NCBI GenBank assembly: GCA_039619475.1
Contig: CM077115.1
Coordinates: 499,369,352-499,433,351 of the forward strand
Direction: 5' to 3'
Source of the DNA: Icerya purchasi
Taxonomy: Eukaryota; Arthropoda; Insecta; Hemiptera; Monophlebidae
DNA: 64,000 nucleotides
Shown piece by piece: positions 1 through 11,830 of the stretch (position 1 is its first letter; every line of letters starts with the position of its first letter). The position numbers and the translations under genes were made by a program. The notes beneath the pieces were generated by a model. It was given only the letters and a program-made list of their open reading frames with translations. It had not been told where the DNA came from and searched no databases.

Positions 1-1300
1 AAGCATCGAGGAATTCTATCCTTCGAGAAAAGTAAGCGATTAACGTGCATAGTGTGACGGAGGTGTTTTTTTTAATGTGAAAATAAACACTGTACCCTAT
101 TACTCCGTTGGATCGTTTCGGTGCCTAACCTCTTATAGTATAATACATTCAAGTGGTTAGGTCAAAGTCAAAAATGGACCTAGATAAAAAAAAAAATACT
201 CCGTTGGATTTACAACCATACGAATTAGATCAAAGTAAACATTGCATCTTAGATTGAAGGGAATAAAAGAATTTAGACAGCATCGTATGAAGTAGGAAGA
301 TTAAGATCCAAAAAAAGAGAAAACACTGAGAGGAAAGCTAGAACCATTTAAAGAAAACATGATTGACATCACATGGTAAAAAGAATCGCTAGAATGAAAA
401 AGACAATGCGGGAATGAAACGAGGGAGAAATGAGAAAGAAACGAAGTGAGTCTGAAACGAAGACGAAGTAATCAGGGAATAATAAAGAGGAAGAAACTTG
501 CCATACCAAGGAGTAGAAGAAGGTAAAGGCTGAATAGAAACCGAGTTTATTCAAGAATTTGGCTTATATCTTTTCTGCAGGAAGTAAATTAATTTTTAGT
601 GCAATAATACTCGTTACGCTTGTTATTTTTGAGATATTTATAATATAGATAATCAACATGGCCTGATTAATTTTAATACGTTTTCCAATTTTAAAATACA
701 TACGTTATAACTTAATTACATTTTATTCGTTTAACATATAGGAAATTAGGCTGATTTAAGTTTCTTCGCCAAACATTTCAAAAAACCTGAAGTAATAGCA
801 ATAAAAAAATATTTAATTCATTTAATGCAAAAGAACTAAGCACATTGACTAGTAACAAACACAAGCGCCACGAATAAGTACTTTATTACTACATAAGCAA
901 TCCATGCAGCTCCAGATTTATTTAAGCAACTGACATGATGGTAATACATTGCATCAGCAACCAGCGCAAACTAGTGCCAGCGTTAAAGTTCCTGCGAATA
1001 TAAACACTAGATTCATATGGGTCCGGTGGATATATATTCGGGGTGCAGTTCTCAAACTGCGATTCAATTCTAGATTTGTGTCCAAAGAAATAACAAAGTT
1101 ACCTATCACTGATGCGGACTATTCACAAAACTAGTATTAAAATTCTTCTACACTACATTAATCATCCAGACAATTTAATAACACAATTCGGCTCTACCAG
1201 AATACATATGATGTCTACAAATATACATATACACAGAAGCGTGTATATATACATATATGTACATTTGTTTAAAATAAGTGATTTGGAAGATGAGCTATTA
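1..1300. other. Intergenic AT-rich DNA, no gene seen
   Basis: I see no supported gene here. About 230-550 is strongly purine-rich on the + strand, which opens a meaningless phenylalanine-rich frame on the - strand. The 13-base word TACTCCGTTGGAT occurs twice (about 100 and 197), a hint of a degraded repeat. Confidence 0.5.
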
Positions 1301-1308
1301 GTGGTTAT

Positions 1309-3063
1309 CAGTGACGTAGCGTCAATGGAAGCGATGGAAGCGCCGCTTCCCCTAACAAATTAGTACGAAATTATTTTTTAGCATTTGCAAAAAGACTACA
1401 AGCCTCAGAGAGAAAGTGAAGTAACTTGTTGAATTTAAGTACCAAAATTTAAAATTACTAGAAAAAAAGAAGCGCTAAATGAAAGAGCACCTGCAGCAGC
1501 GAGTAACATAAATAACCACACGTTTACTACGAGTATTTCTCATCACTACAGTCTAGAGTTGTCTCTGAACGATCTGCTGCGTACCGATGATAGAAAAAGG
1601 TTGAGCACGCATATTCAATTTGGAAGCGCCTGGTTGTGTCGCTTCAAGATCACATCATATGCGCGAATTTTGATTCGCGCGATTCCCGAGTGATGTGTAT
1701 CGAGAGTGAAGAAAAAATGCGCATGCATGTTTAATCCGGAAGCACCGAGTCAAATTGCTTACGGTCACGTCCACTGATCAACAGCGCGATTTTTATGCAT
1801 GTCAGTGTGTATGTTGTACGACCATGGGTAGTGCGATATTTGCAGTACATTTTCTTCGGATCGATTTTTATGTGCTGTCGTTTACGAACAGCGGAACCGG
1901 AAGCGATGGTCGGTCGTACTTTTCAGTCCGTATGTCACTACAGTATAAGCTATACTGGCCTGTTTATCTTATTTCCGCAACTGCAATTGTACAAGTCTGT
2001 TAAAATGCAAACACTTTCGAAATTGAGGCTACATGCAATTGTATCATTGAAAAATGTCCACTGATTAGTTTCAGTTCATTAGGTTTTCAAGAAAAAGTGA
2101 ATAGTATTCAAAATGATTAACGCCTAGTTTAGAAAATTCGAATACAAAACCAAAAAAGCATGTAAAATATTCTCTTCCATAATTTATCAAACTTCTCTCT
2201 ATGTATGTAAAGTATTTAACCGCTATTTTCAAACAAATTTATGCGCAACAATGCCCCATGGTTATGCGGTTGTGAGAAGATACAAAATTGTTCTGTTGGG
2301 CTTACCTTTTATTTAAGTAAAAAAAAAAATGTATGGAATGTAAATGGCTTTGACTTGAATCGGTTTTTGCGGAAGACAGAAAGCTATCATGAAAAAGGAT
2401 ACTTTTAAAAATGATCGATGTTACGCAAACAAATATATGTCTCCAATAATAGGTTTAATGATGTAACGAAATTAAAATTTTTAAATCTCTTAAATACCAA
2501 ACAATTTTTTAAATTTTCAGTAAAATTTTCTGGAAGAAGACTTTTTTAAAACAGAATTACGGAAACTTTTTCGATTTTGCAAGTTTGAAAAGTGTACTTT
2601 CAAGATTCTAACATACATAAAGACACTGCGGTTGTGTATCTTATGCTTAACCGCTTCAGATGTAACAGATGTTTTTCCAGAAGTGTGTACAAGCTTTCTC
2701 ATTTAATAACCACAATTCCGGCAACCACTTCGTCTGCAAAGGTTGATCATTCTCAGCAATGAAACGAATAAAAACGTATTTAAGAAATACGCAGGGTCGG
2801 GAGTGACTATCATCATTAGCTTTTTTTTTAGGATTGAAAAAGAATTATTATCAAACATTAAGAAACAAGCGCCTTTTCGTAATTTTCGCAAACAAAAACC
2901 GAAAATTTGAATTAATTTATAAAAAAAATGAGACATTTCGTTTCTCTTAATTAACGTTTAATTCTGCTCTGTATTTAACTGAATTTTACGCATGTTTATT
3001 TTTATGTAAAAAAAATATTTGCTGTAGCGCTTCTTCAGTCCTGAAATTCACGCTACGCCACTG
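1309..3063 (+). mobile_element. Degenerate hAT-family DNA transposon
   Basis: The terminal inverted repeats begin CAGTGACGTAGCGTCAATG at the left and CAGTGGCGTAGCGTGAATT at the right (right end read on the - strand). They are flanked by 8-bp direct repeats, GTGGTTAT at 1301-1308 and GTGGTTAC at 3064-3071, differing at one base. Eight-base duplications are typical of hAT elements. On the + strand, 2750-2820 translates to FSAMKRIKTYLRNTQGRE, a stop, then LSSLA, which matches the C-terminal dimerisation region of ZMYM1-like hAT transposases. The rest of the coding region is too decayed to follow. At 1.75 kb it is shorter than an autonomous element and is surely inactive. Confidence 0.75.
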
Positions 3064-4425
3064 GTGGTTACAGTTCTATAATAAAATCACATTTTCATTT
3101 GCCCACTTCATATTCAAATAAATTCAGCAACATATATTTTCATTTTAATACGGAAGCCTAATTGTAATATATATATATATATATTTTTTTTTTGAAATAT
3201 ATGTATATATATGTATATATTTATCACAATTTATACGTTTTCTCAAGCTAGACGCTTGTCAACGAGTTTTCTTACATCTAAAGATTTCTACACTATATTA
3301 CTTACATATATACTATACAATTTTATCACCGCGCAAATATTTTATTACAAACTTATCCTATTTTTTCTTATTTCTAACTTGGCCATAATTAATCTATTAT
3401 TTATTTAATTTTTTTATTTTGTTCCATCCCTTTTCCTTCCCTTCTTTTTTCACATTTGTTTGTCACTATTTCCGTACCCTTTTTTCTTATTTAATGCTTA
3501 TTATTATTCATATATTTCCCTTTTTCTGCAACTATTCATTTATTTTCTTTTTTTTCACCCCAATTTTTTCCTCCTCTATTATTTCTTTAAGCATTTTATT
3601 TATCAATTGAGTTATAACGTATTTGTCTGTTTACGTCCACAATGTTACATTCGGCACCATTTTGTTTGATAAAGTCAGTTTGAGTCTACATAAGAATTGG
3701 GCTAAATGGACGACAAGTCAAAATCAAAAAAAAAAAAAGAAAAGATAAATAAAGGAGTCCACTTAGAATCGACATAGTGTGAACACATCTTTATTAATGT
3801 GGCATCTAAAACTAATAAATATAAACGAAGTTTAAGCAATGCCTTGTATTTTTTTAAAAAAATAGCAAAACGTATGCTTTATATTTTCAATAAAACAATA
3901 TTTAAAATTTACGTTAACTGAAATATAAAAACTATAAATATAGTTATAAATTATAGATTTTAATCGTAAATAAATAAATATTAACTATTTTAAATGATTA
4001 AAAGTTTCTGAAATAATAATATAAAAAAAATAACAAAATTATTATACATTATAAATTGGATAAATTTTTTGAAGTTATAAAATAGCATAATTAGTCAATA
4101 GTTCGTTAATAAACATTCCAACGGTTTGATTACCAATATGAATATGTTTTGATCGGTAAACAGAAGTGCAATGTATGATTTTATGTATTTTGCCGGTAAA
4201 TTTTTTTTTATTGTATATTAATTAAAACATTTACTAAGTAGTGATCTTTTTCCATTAACAAAATTATTAACATTTCTAATAAGAAATCATGGAGCATTAA
4301 TTTATACGAAAATTTAGTGTTATTTGTTATATTCTCGAATTTAACGTAATCTGATTTTTTTTTTCTTTTTTCAGCGTTATTTATTGAGATAGAAGTTTAA
4401 AGCTTTGCATTAAGAAATACCTACA
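3064..4425. other. Intergenic AT-rich DNA with low-complexity tracts
   Basis: No gene is seen. The stretch holds a TA-rich microsatellite near 3166-3221 and a pyrimidine-rich tract at about 3400-3610 on the + strand. That tract opens long phenylalanine-rich frames that look like composition artefacts. Position 4425 is the base before the first ATG of the downstream spliced gene. Confidence 0.5.
3166..3221. repeat. TA/ATGTATAT microsatellite
   Basis: Alternating TA dinucleotides (3167-3184) are followed by a T run and then ATGTATAT units. This is a simple sequence repeat. Confidence 0.85.
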
Positions 4426-4474
4426 ATGTCAAGTTCAGATTTCACTATTTCCTCGGATAACTCAGATAATGAAG
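4426..4474 (+). CDS. Exon 1 of spliced transposon-family gene (continues at 10073)
   Basis: The ATG at 4426 begins MSSSDFTISSDNSDNE, a short acidic serine-rich leader. The exon ends in phase 1 at a GT donor (4475-4476, GAAG followed by GTATAA). The only long frame downstream, at 10073, begins right after an AG acceptor and needs exactly one preceding base. Joining them gives GAA GGG AAA AAA ACC, so the leader runs into GKKTRGPYNK without a break. A short serine/acidic leader followed by an RGPY motif is what I recall as the usual start of this protein family. The phase match alone has a one-in-three chance; the family resemblance adds support. No promoter was identified. Confidence 0.6.
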
Positions 4475-5913
4475 GTATAAAAAAAATAATGTAATTTTCA
4501 GTTTAATGTAATCGTTCATACGGAAAAGCTAATATTGATAAAGTTCTACGCGAAAATGTAAATGGTAATAAAAGAAAAACGTTATTTCGGTGCAAATAGC
4601 TTAGAAAAAAAATAAAATTATGAAAGTGTATTTGGATTTTTGCAGGGAAAGGAATTATAATTAAAATATGGGTAGATTTTAATGATTTAAAAATGAAATT
4701 TAACTGCTCATTTCTGTGATCTAATGTCACAACTCTTGTGGACATTTCAGACGTAAAAATGAAGAGGAATAATAGAAGAACAAATGAAGTGACTTGAAAA
4801 AATAAAAATACGTGCTAATCAAGGACGTACTCAGTCCAGCAAGGGGGAAATTACCCTCCCCGCGCCCCATTGAAATAAAATGCAAAAATTGAAACAAATA
4901 ACACATTTTTTATTTTAGATGGACATCTAGAATAATTATGTACAATGCTAATCCTCTTTAAAAAAAAGTATGTTACAGATAAAATCATACAACTTAATAA
5001 GATTTCAATGAGTAAGATTAAAGAAACATAATTGCCATTTTTTTAAAGATGATTTATATTTTAATGCGCTATTAATTTTCAGTTTAATACTGTCAGTATA
5101 TTTTAAGATATTTAGTTAATGCAATGGCATCTCTTTATGTTCAAATTTTCTGTTTTTAATGCTAAATATTTTTGTAATGTAAATTAATATATTTTGAATT
5201 GTAAAACTTAAATAATTTACGCTCCCTTTGGGTCACATAATAATAAGCTTCTTCATAACAGAATCATATTTGCCGAGAGCATAAAGATGTGTTTAGAAAT
5301 TTCATTATAAACGCTAGAAAAATTTGTAGAGCATTTTCGAAATATTGACATATTTTTTACTAAACTCAAACTGTTTGTCTGCAAAAAGTCGACTTTTTTT
5401 TTTAAAAAAATCGACATTAAAACTGAAGTTTACACACTTCTTTTCTTTTCATTGATTATATTTCTAACAAACAAGGAATTACAAATTTTTTGGAGGAACT
5501 ATACCTCCATCACTCTTTCTTTTTTGAGAAGAAATCTTATATTTTAAAAATAACTAACAACATTTTTTTTCTGTTTTCGTATTTTGGCTAGATTATAACG
5601 GCACATTGTAATATGCTACATTTTCTTTCATTGATTGTTACAAGCATTTCTTGTATGCGTGTTCCTTTTTTAATCCGGTAAACGTACCTTGAGATTATTA
5701 GACGTATAGAGAATCAGGCAAAACGGGAATTAAGTGAAATAAAAAACATATACATACATTGTTGTTTTCTTGAGATTACTTATCCGTTTAAATTTAATTT
5801 CTTCGAGTTCTGATTTTTATGTCAATTTTCTTATTTTAACCGTCAACTGAGTTTAAGCATACTTTAATCTTCATTATCTTAGAATCCGGCATTTGTGTAG
5901 TAATCCTTGAAAA
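4475..5913. other. Intron sequence, no gene seen
   Basis: This AT-rich stretch lies in the inferred first intron. A GC-richer patch near 4820-4875 could be the worn end of the hAT relic that begins to read near 5914, but no matching right terminus was found. Confidence 0.4.
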
Positions 5914-7863
5914 ATGGATCTTCGAAAATGTAGGTTTGTTATCAAAAAATGTAAAAGAAACGAAAGCGGCCCATCTCCTTTATTAGCTGATGAATCATCA
6001 CCATCCTTATCATTTTGTTCATTTTCTACGCTTTATTTAGAACTTACACGAGGATAACCATTTCCAAATAGCGGTACTACATTTTCTTCACATGCTCCTT
6101 CAAAATTGGACATAGCAAAGTATGCGATTGAACGACCACAGGTAGATGAATTAAAATTTGAAATTTTAACAAACTGTTGGAAACCAAATCAATCGTATAA
6201 TTTTCGTAAAGATTTTCAACGATCGAGTCGCTATTTTATTTATATGTAGTTAAATATAGTTAACACAGTACTTGCCTTGGTTAGCCTATTCACAGTGTTT
6301 AAAAAAACCACTATGTCTTTACCGTGTTTTATTTACTCAGAAAATTGAACGAGGTTTACAAGGATCATTTATGGTAAAACCTTGTAATAATTATAAAAAA
6401 TTCCACGAATATGTTCAATATTACGTATAAAGTGTTTGGCATAAAAATGCTTTAAGGTATGCAATTAATTTTGTTGAAGTTATTAAAGGAAAGAAATTAT
6501 CTGTTGACGTCCAGGTAGATGCACATGCAAAGCAAACAATAGAAGAGAAATTGTTTTCTGTGATACACATGGCATTGGTCTTCGTGCAAAATCTTGCAGA
6601 TTTTCAAAAAATAATGCAACAATTACTGCAATTTTTAAAATTTATCCAAAAAATTTTACATCAAAGAATCAGTTTATATATGTGACCGGCTCGGAAGAAA
6701 GAAGGGACCTTATGCCTCAAAAAGCGATTTTCAGGTTTTGACGGGTTTTGAATCCCTAAACCTTCCTCTTTCTAATGCCGTTGACCGCGATCAAAAATAT
6801 TGATTCTAAATATTTCTACAGGCCTTCGTACTGGGCCACATCATGAAGAAAATTGCAGAAATTACGAGTGTTTGTGGTGGTTACAAAATTCTAGCCTGGG
6901 CCGAAGATGGGTAATTGACTGTTTGGGCGTAGTCGAAAGACAAGACCATTATTGACGAATCTTCTTTGGCTCGTTGGCATTGCTGCTGATAAAAATGCCG
7001 TTGTTTGCGAGCTCTTTCTAAATGCTCCATAGCAGCTTGAAGCTGTTCAGATTTGAACATTTCATTCTTATTTTGAGCCTTGTTTATTGCACTCACGTTT
7101 ACCTAACAAACGTCGCAAAGGTCACTCGCAGGTTTCATACTATCAATAAACGGGCAATGCTCTCGCCATTTCTTTAAAAATACCTTGATCCGTCTACACG
7201 ACAATTGAAGCGACGTAAGTACTTCTACACAATAGCGCCATGCTAAAAGTCCTCTTCTTCCCCTCATTATACATCCTATACGCACTGAACGACTCAACAA
7301 ATCGTCTCCGCGTTCGCTGTCGACTCGTGTATTTCGTGGTAACACTGCATGCAACAACATTTAAAAGCAGAAAACATTATCCAACTTCCCTAAAGCGTAA
7401 AACAGTGTTCCCAAACTGTAAACGCGTTCTTTTCGAAAACTCGATTTTAGGCATAAGGTCCCTTTCTTCCGAGACGATCACATATGTATATGTGGAATTG
7501 AAAATCTCTTTTATGAAGCAGGAAACTGGTTTGATTTTTGGACGATTACTCCAACAATATCTATTGCAAATATTAAGCAATTGAAATTAACTGATTTAAT
7601 TGAGTATGCATTGTTTTATCCTTCCATTAAAATAGTCATAAAAGTTGCAATAACAATTCCTGTTACAACATGTACTATTTGACCGTTCTTTTTCTACACT
7701 ACGAAGGATAAAAACGTGGCTCAGATCAACTACAACTGACGACCGATTGAACGGTCTCGGTTTAAGGAGTATACACAGACAAAGAATAGATAAGCAGTTT
7801 CTGAACGAAGTTATAGACGTGTTTGCTTAAAAACCAAGGCGTCTACAATTCGGTTTTAAATAA
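5914..7863 (+). pseudogene. ZMYM1-like hAT transposase relic, interrupted by another element
   Basis: Reading the + strand from the ATG at 5914 with several frame changes gives pieces of a zinc finger MYM-type protein 1-like hAT transposase. An N-terminal part contains NCWKPNQSYNF (near 6170). A cysteine-poor remnant of the TTF/MYM region includes ERGLQGSFMVKPCNNYKKFHE (6348-6410). A C-terminal dimerisation region reads RIKTWLRSTTTDDRLNGLGL, followed by the matching end (about 7700-7863). Frameshifts and stops, for example the TAA inside VFA/KPRRLQF, show it is dead. The reading is broken at about 6683 and resumes after 7483, where a separate inverted-repeat element is inserted. It lies inside the long intron of the two-exon gene and in the same orientation. 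Confidence 0.75.
6683..7483 (-). mobile_element. Inverted-repeat element nested in the hAT relic
   Basis: The two ends are inverted copies. The left end carries CTCGGAAGAAAG, then AAGGGACCTTATGCCT; the right end, read on the - strand, carries CTCGGAAGAAAGGGACCTTA and so on, with a two-base gap. Between them the - strand encodes parts of a protein common in animal repeat annotations: SMKPASDLCDVC (7139-7103 downwards), then a charged segment EQLQAAMEHLERARKQRHFY, then VLSFDYAQTVNYPSSAQ (about 7030-6895). The CxxC and FDYAQ motifs are typical of that family, which I recognise only as a transposon-type protein of unknown superfamily. The coding part is incomplete, and the flanking TATA is too simple to call a target duplication with confidence. 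Confidence 0.65.
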
Positions 7864-10072
7864 ATTTTAGCATTCATAGACACATTTATTATTTTTATTC
7901 CGTATCTTTACATCCCTTTAAATTACACAATATAGTAAAAAATTAACATTCAGGTATTATAAATGCTTTTAACGTCAATAAGTTCCAAAATTCAGTATGC
8001 ACATGTACTTCTATATATAGATAAGTAAACAAATTAATATTTATGGTGCGTTTGTTATTATTTTGATTTTAGGTCTTTCGTTATATTTTATGATTGCAGT
8101 TTATTTTTTTCATTTCCGTCGTTGTGTTTTTTTCATTTTCTGTGTTTTTGTAGTTATATTACTTCTACATCTGTAGTTTATATTTCGTATAGTTTTATCT
8201 TTTTGTTTTGTTTTCTGTTATTTTATGTTTTGTTATTAGTTAATTCTATTAATTTTTACTTTTATATTTACTGGTTTGGTGTATAATTTATTTTAATTAA
8301 TTTTAGTACATTTTTTATTTCGCGGTATTTCTTGTTACGTATTTGTTATAATTTGTTTCAGATTTTATTTCTTAATTGCTTAATATTTTAATTAACTTTA
8401 TCTGTTTTATATTTTTTGTCTTGGTATCATTTATTTTAATATTTTTTTGAGACGTACTTCAGTTTCCTTCTATCTAAAATTATGTGTTAATATGATTCGA
8501 AATAAATTATTTCTGAACATATTTTTACCAAAAAAAAAAAAAAAAAACTTAACATCAGATGAAAGTTTACAATTGTAAAGTTGAAGAAAGAAACATTGAG
8601 ATTTTGGAAATACTTTTATAAGTTAAATGGTACTTTTAGATTGATAGTTGTGGAAAACCCGTAATTAAAAATTATTAAATATATTTCTAATATTGAAAAG
8701 TAACTTTTAAGTTAGAAATTAATACAGAAAATTACAGATTAATAAATTAATTGAAAACTGTACACAATTTTACGGTTATGAAGTTGGTTTGTATTTTCTA
8801 AATTTAGTATTAAACAAATGAAAAGTCAGTGTTGAAAAAAAAATGTTTGTTTTTATTCTATTCAACCTATTGCATACTCGATTAATGTATGTTTTAAATT
8901 GACTTATAAACCATGCAATATTATTTGTTTTATAATTGTATTTTATGCATCAATAGGAACTTTAAATTTGCAAATATAAATGCCCCACTATAATTTATTT
9001 GGGTACGTTTAATAACTATTTTCACTACTTTTACTGCATTATTTATTACCCAAATAAAAAGTGAAATTTTTGATACAAACGGTTTGTGTATTATTATTGC
9101 GTTCTAGTAATAGACTGTAGTAGAATACCAATAAACCACGAAGATAATTTTTATGCCAATAATTATAATCATAGCAACAGCCATTTTTATTACTGTAAAA
9201 AACAAAATGAACCCAAAGTTTAATCCATGGAATTCTTATTTTTATTTTATGTAAATGAATTTTATTCATTATTTTTTAATAATATTGCTACAGACGTGAA
9301 CTTATAAGCAATATTACATACGGTTAGGAAGTGATATTTACTAATTTACTATATTTTACCATGTTGCCAAATTTGTTTCATTACTTTATTTTCGCAGTTG
9401 AATAAGTTTCCTTCATTTTAACAGAAGATTAAGTTATAGTGTTTTTAAAGTCTAACCAGTACGGCATATCAATGTAAAAAATGAATTATCAAAATTAGCG
9501 AACTATGCAAAATTATTAAAAACTTTTTTTCTTCCTTCTTCGTTTAAATTCAAAATCTAGAAGAAAAATTTACATATGCCTTAATTTTGAATAAATTAAA
9601 AACTACTGCATAAGATATAAGTAAAAGCAATTTATTATTTTAAAAAAGTAAAGAAACAAAATTTTACCGCGCAGATTCCATCAAAAAAGTAAAAGAATTA
9701 TTAATTTTTCAGTGAAATTAAATTTGAAGGGATGAATACTACCGAATGAATATATCGATTCTTTTTAAGTACTTATTTTTATACTTGCACATATGTGTTC
9801 TCGAAAAGCTTGGCGACGCTGCTCATTGGTAATTAAATAAGGAATAAAATCAATAAAAAAAGTTTTGTTAGTATTTTTAAATTTTTTATATTATTAACGA
9901 AACCTGAAGTATATCCTATAAATTAAAAAAAAAAAAAAAAAAACATTTGATTTTTTAATGTACAGAATTTTTTAATACGAATATTGCTAGTTTAATGTTT
10001 AATACGTACCGTTTTTAAGATATGATTGTGCAGTTCCCCCTTCGTTTACCTTCGTCTGTTATGTGTCATTAG
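7864..10072. other. Intron sequence, AT-rich, no gene seen
   Basis: Long A and T runs (for example 8529-8546 and 9926-9942) and AT-rich DNA fill the rest of the inferred intron. The last bases, CATTAG at 10067-10072, form the acceptor used by exon 2, though the region just upstream is only moderately pyrimidine-rich. Confidence 0.5.
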
Positions 10073-10785
10073 GGAAAAAAACCAGAGGACCGTACAACAA
10101 GGACAAGTTCTTGCGTAAACCGTGTTCAGCATCCTGCCCGCTGGGCTGTACCAAACAGATTTCGCAAAATCAACGTCAACAAATTTTGAACTACTTCTAC
10201 GGGCTGGCCGATATAAATTTGCGCCGTTTATTTGTGCAAAAGTCAGTGAAGCGTGTCAATTCGGATACCTCTTACCCGTCGTTGGAATTCTACTTCACCA
10301 TCAATGGAAAACGGGTCCAAGTTTGTCGGCTATTTTTCTTAGCCACTCTTTCTATACAGATTAATTTTATTCAACGATCGTTAGAAATGGTGTTTGATAA
10401 TCAGATTCGTCAGATTAAAAAGAAGCATATCACGGCCGGTATGCCGCCTCAAAGTGAAGATCAACAACCGACGAAAAAGGCTGAAAGTTTGAAAAAAGTT
10501 GAAAGTTCTAAAGTGGACACGGGGATCATGGACCATATTAAATCGGTTCCGAGAATTATATCAGTAATTTACGAAAATAACAAGCCGATCTATACGGAAT
10601 TTAGTGTTAATATAGATACCATGTTCGAGTTGTATGTAAAATATTGCAAAGAACGTAATTTACCGCAGGCGAATTTCTCGCGATATAAAGAATTGTTCGA
10701 AGAATGCAATGCTGTTTTTCGCGAATGTCAGAAATCATTACCATTATTAGACCCAAGTGATTCGATAATTGTTAGACTCGATTAA
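10073..10785 (+). CDS. Exon 2: basic protein of a transposon-associated arthropod family
   Basis: An open frame of 237 codons follows an AG acceptor and ends in TAA at 10783-10785. With exon 1 the protein has 253 residues. It starts with a basic RGPY-type motif, then a cysteine cluster (CSASCPLGC, about residues 34-42), then DINLRRLFVQKSVKRVN, SYPSLEFYFTINGKRVQVC and FFLATLSI. A lysine-rich linker follows. The C-terminal part (YENNKPIYTEF, then MFELYVKYCKERNLPQANFSRYKELFEECN) resembles the segment that precedes the DDE-like part in longer family members, but the protein stops soon after it. I recognise the pattern from repetitive uncharacterised proteins in insects; no function is established. 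The frame has no lesions although all nearby elements are wrecked, so it may be a recent copy or a domesticated fragment. A possible poly(A) signal AATAAA lies at 11159-11164. Confidence 0.65.
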
Positions 10786-11335
10786 ATTCTATAGCGCCAC
10801 AGTTGTATTATAAAATTTCGTTTGCTGTTATTTGACTTTTCTTCTTTAATATTAGTGTTGATCTGTACCTTACAAAAATAACTGTTTTGTTTTTTTAAGT
10901 ATGTATACATGCATCTGTATGCACACAGCTGATAACTTTAAATTATACACATCTAATCATGTAAATGAAAGACTCTGTTTTTATTTTGTAGCGTAATTTT
11001 AATTGCAAACTTGCGTTTGAAATACATATCTAATATCTCTGTGTTGACTGGATCGGTCGGCATATACAAAATGATGCGAGACCCTCGTTTTACATTTTCA
11101 GTTTCAATTTTTAATCCGAAAATCAATTGTATTTGACGAAAATGTACGTAATTTTTTAAATAAATATGCTGTAAGTATTATTAAAATTATTCCTTACCGT
11201 GTATATCGCATTGACAAAATGAATGAAATATTTTTGTTGAACCCATAAATATGAAAAAAGTGATGAAGTATTTTAAAATAACGTTAAAAACGTGTTGCTT
11301 AAAAATAAATATTTTTATTATTTGAATAAAATTGT

Positions 11336-11660
11336 TTTTTTGTTTTTTTTTTTTTTTTTAAATACATATATGTATATAAGTAAAGTAAGTCCCATACCCT
11401 TGATCAGGACGTTGCGGATTGTGAAGTTAAGGTTCACAATGTACTAAGCCCAACAGCACTAATGAGAATAGGGGGGGGGGGCACAGTTCCTTCCTACTTG
11501 GGATCCGCCTTTTTTTTTCCAAATTTCTCTAGTAATCAATTATTTCAGCCTCGGTAAATTTGAGAGTGACTTGGATCCGGAACCAGACAAGTCTCGAATC
11601 TGAGACTTCTGATTTGGTAGCCAAGCGCCTTAACCATTAGGCTACCGTGCTACCTTATGT
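11336..11660 (-). mobile_element. tRNA-derived SINE, minus strand
   Basis: On the - strand, from about 11655 downward, there is a tRNA-like head with an A-box-like TAGCCTAATGGTTAAGGCG and a B-box-like AGATTCGAGAC about 50 bases on. An unrelated body follows, ending in an A-rich tail on the - strand (the T run at 11336-11360). Head, body and A tail in this order indicate a SINE rather than a functional tRNA gene. The G run near 11471 lies in its body. Confidence 0.7.
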
Positions 11661-11830
11661 ATGTATACACATATTAATTACTAGGATACCCCCCATTAAA
11701 AAAAAAATGTCCCAGTTTTATGTACCGTTTTTTATATTTTATAGGATTTTTGTGATTATGTTATTATATTTATATGGGCCAATTTAGAATTATGTTGTAA
11801 ATTTTGATCATTTTATACAAAGTATATAGA

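Noticed and set aside
369..554. Open frame on the minus strand, 61 codons
   Set aside because: Phenylalanine/serine-rich product of a purine-rich tract; no domain, no splice context.
3211..3669. Overlapping plus-strand frames rich in Phe, Tyr and Ser
   Set aside because: They come from a pyrimidine-rich low-complexity tract; different frames give the same kind of composition.
7240..7584. 114-codon plus-strand frame
   Set aside because: It is the reverse side of the nested element's minus-strand coding region and crosses its terminal repeat.
11590..11655. Possible functional tRNA gene on the minus strand
   Set aside because: The tRNA-like head is followed by an unrelated body and an A tail, so a SINE is the better explanation.
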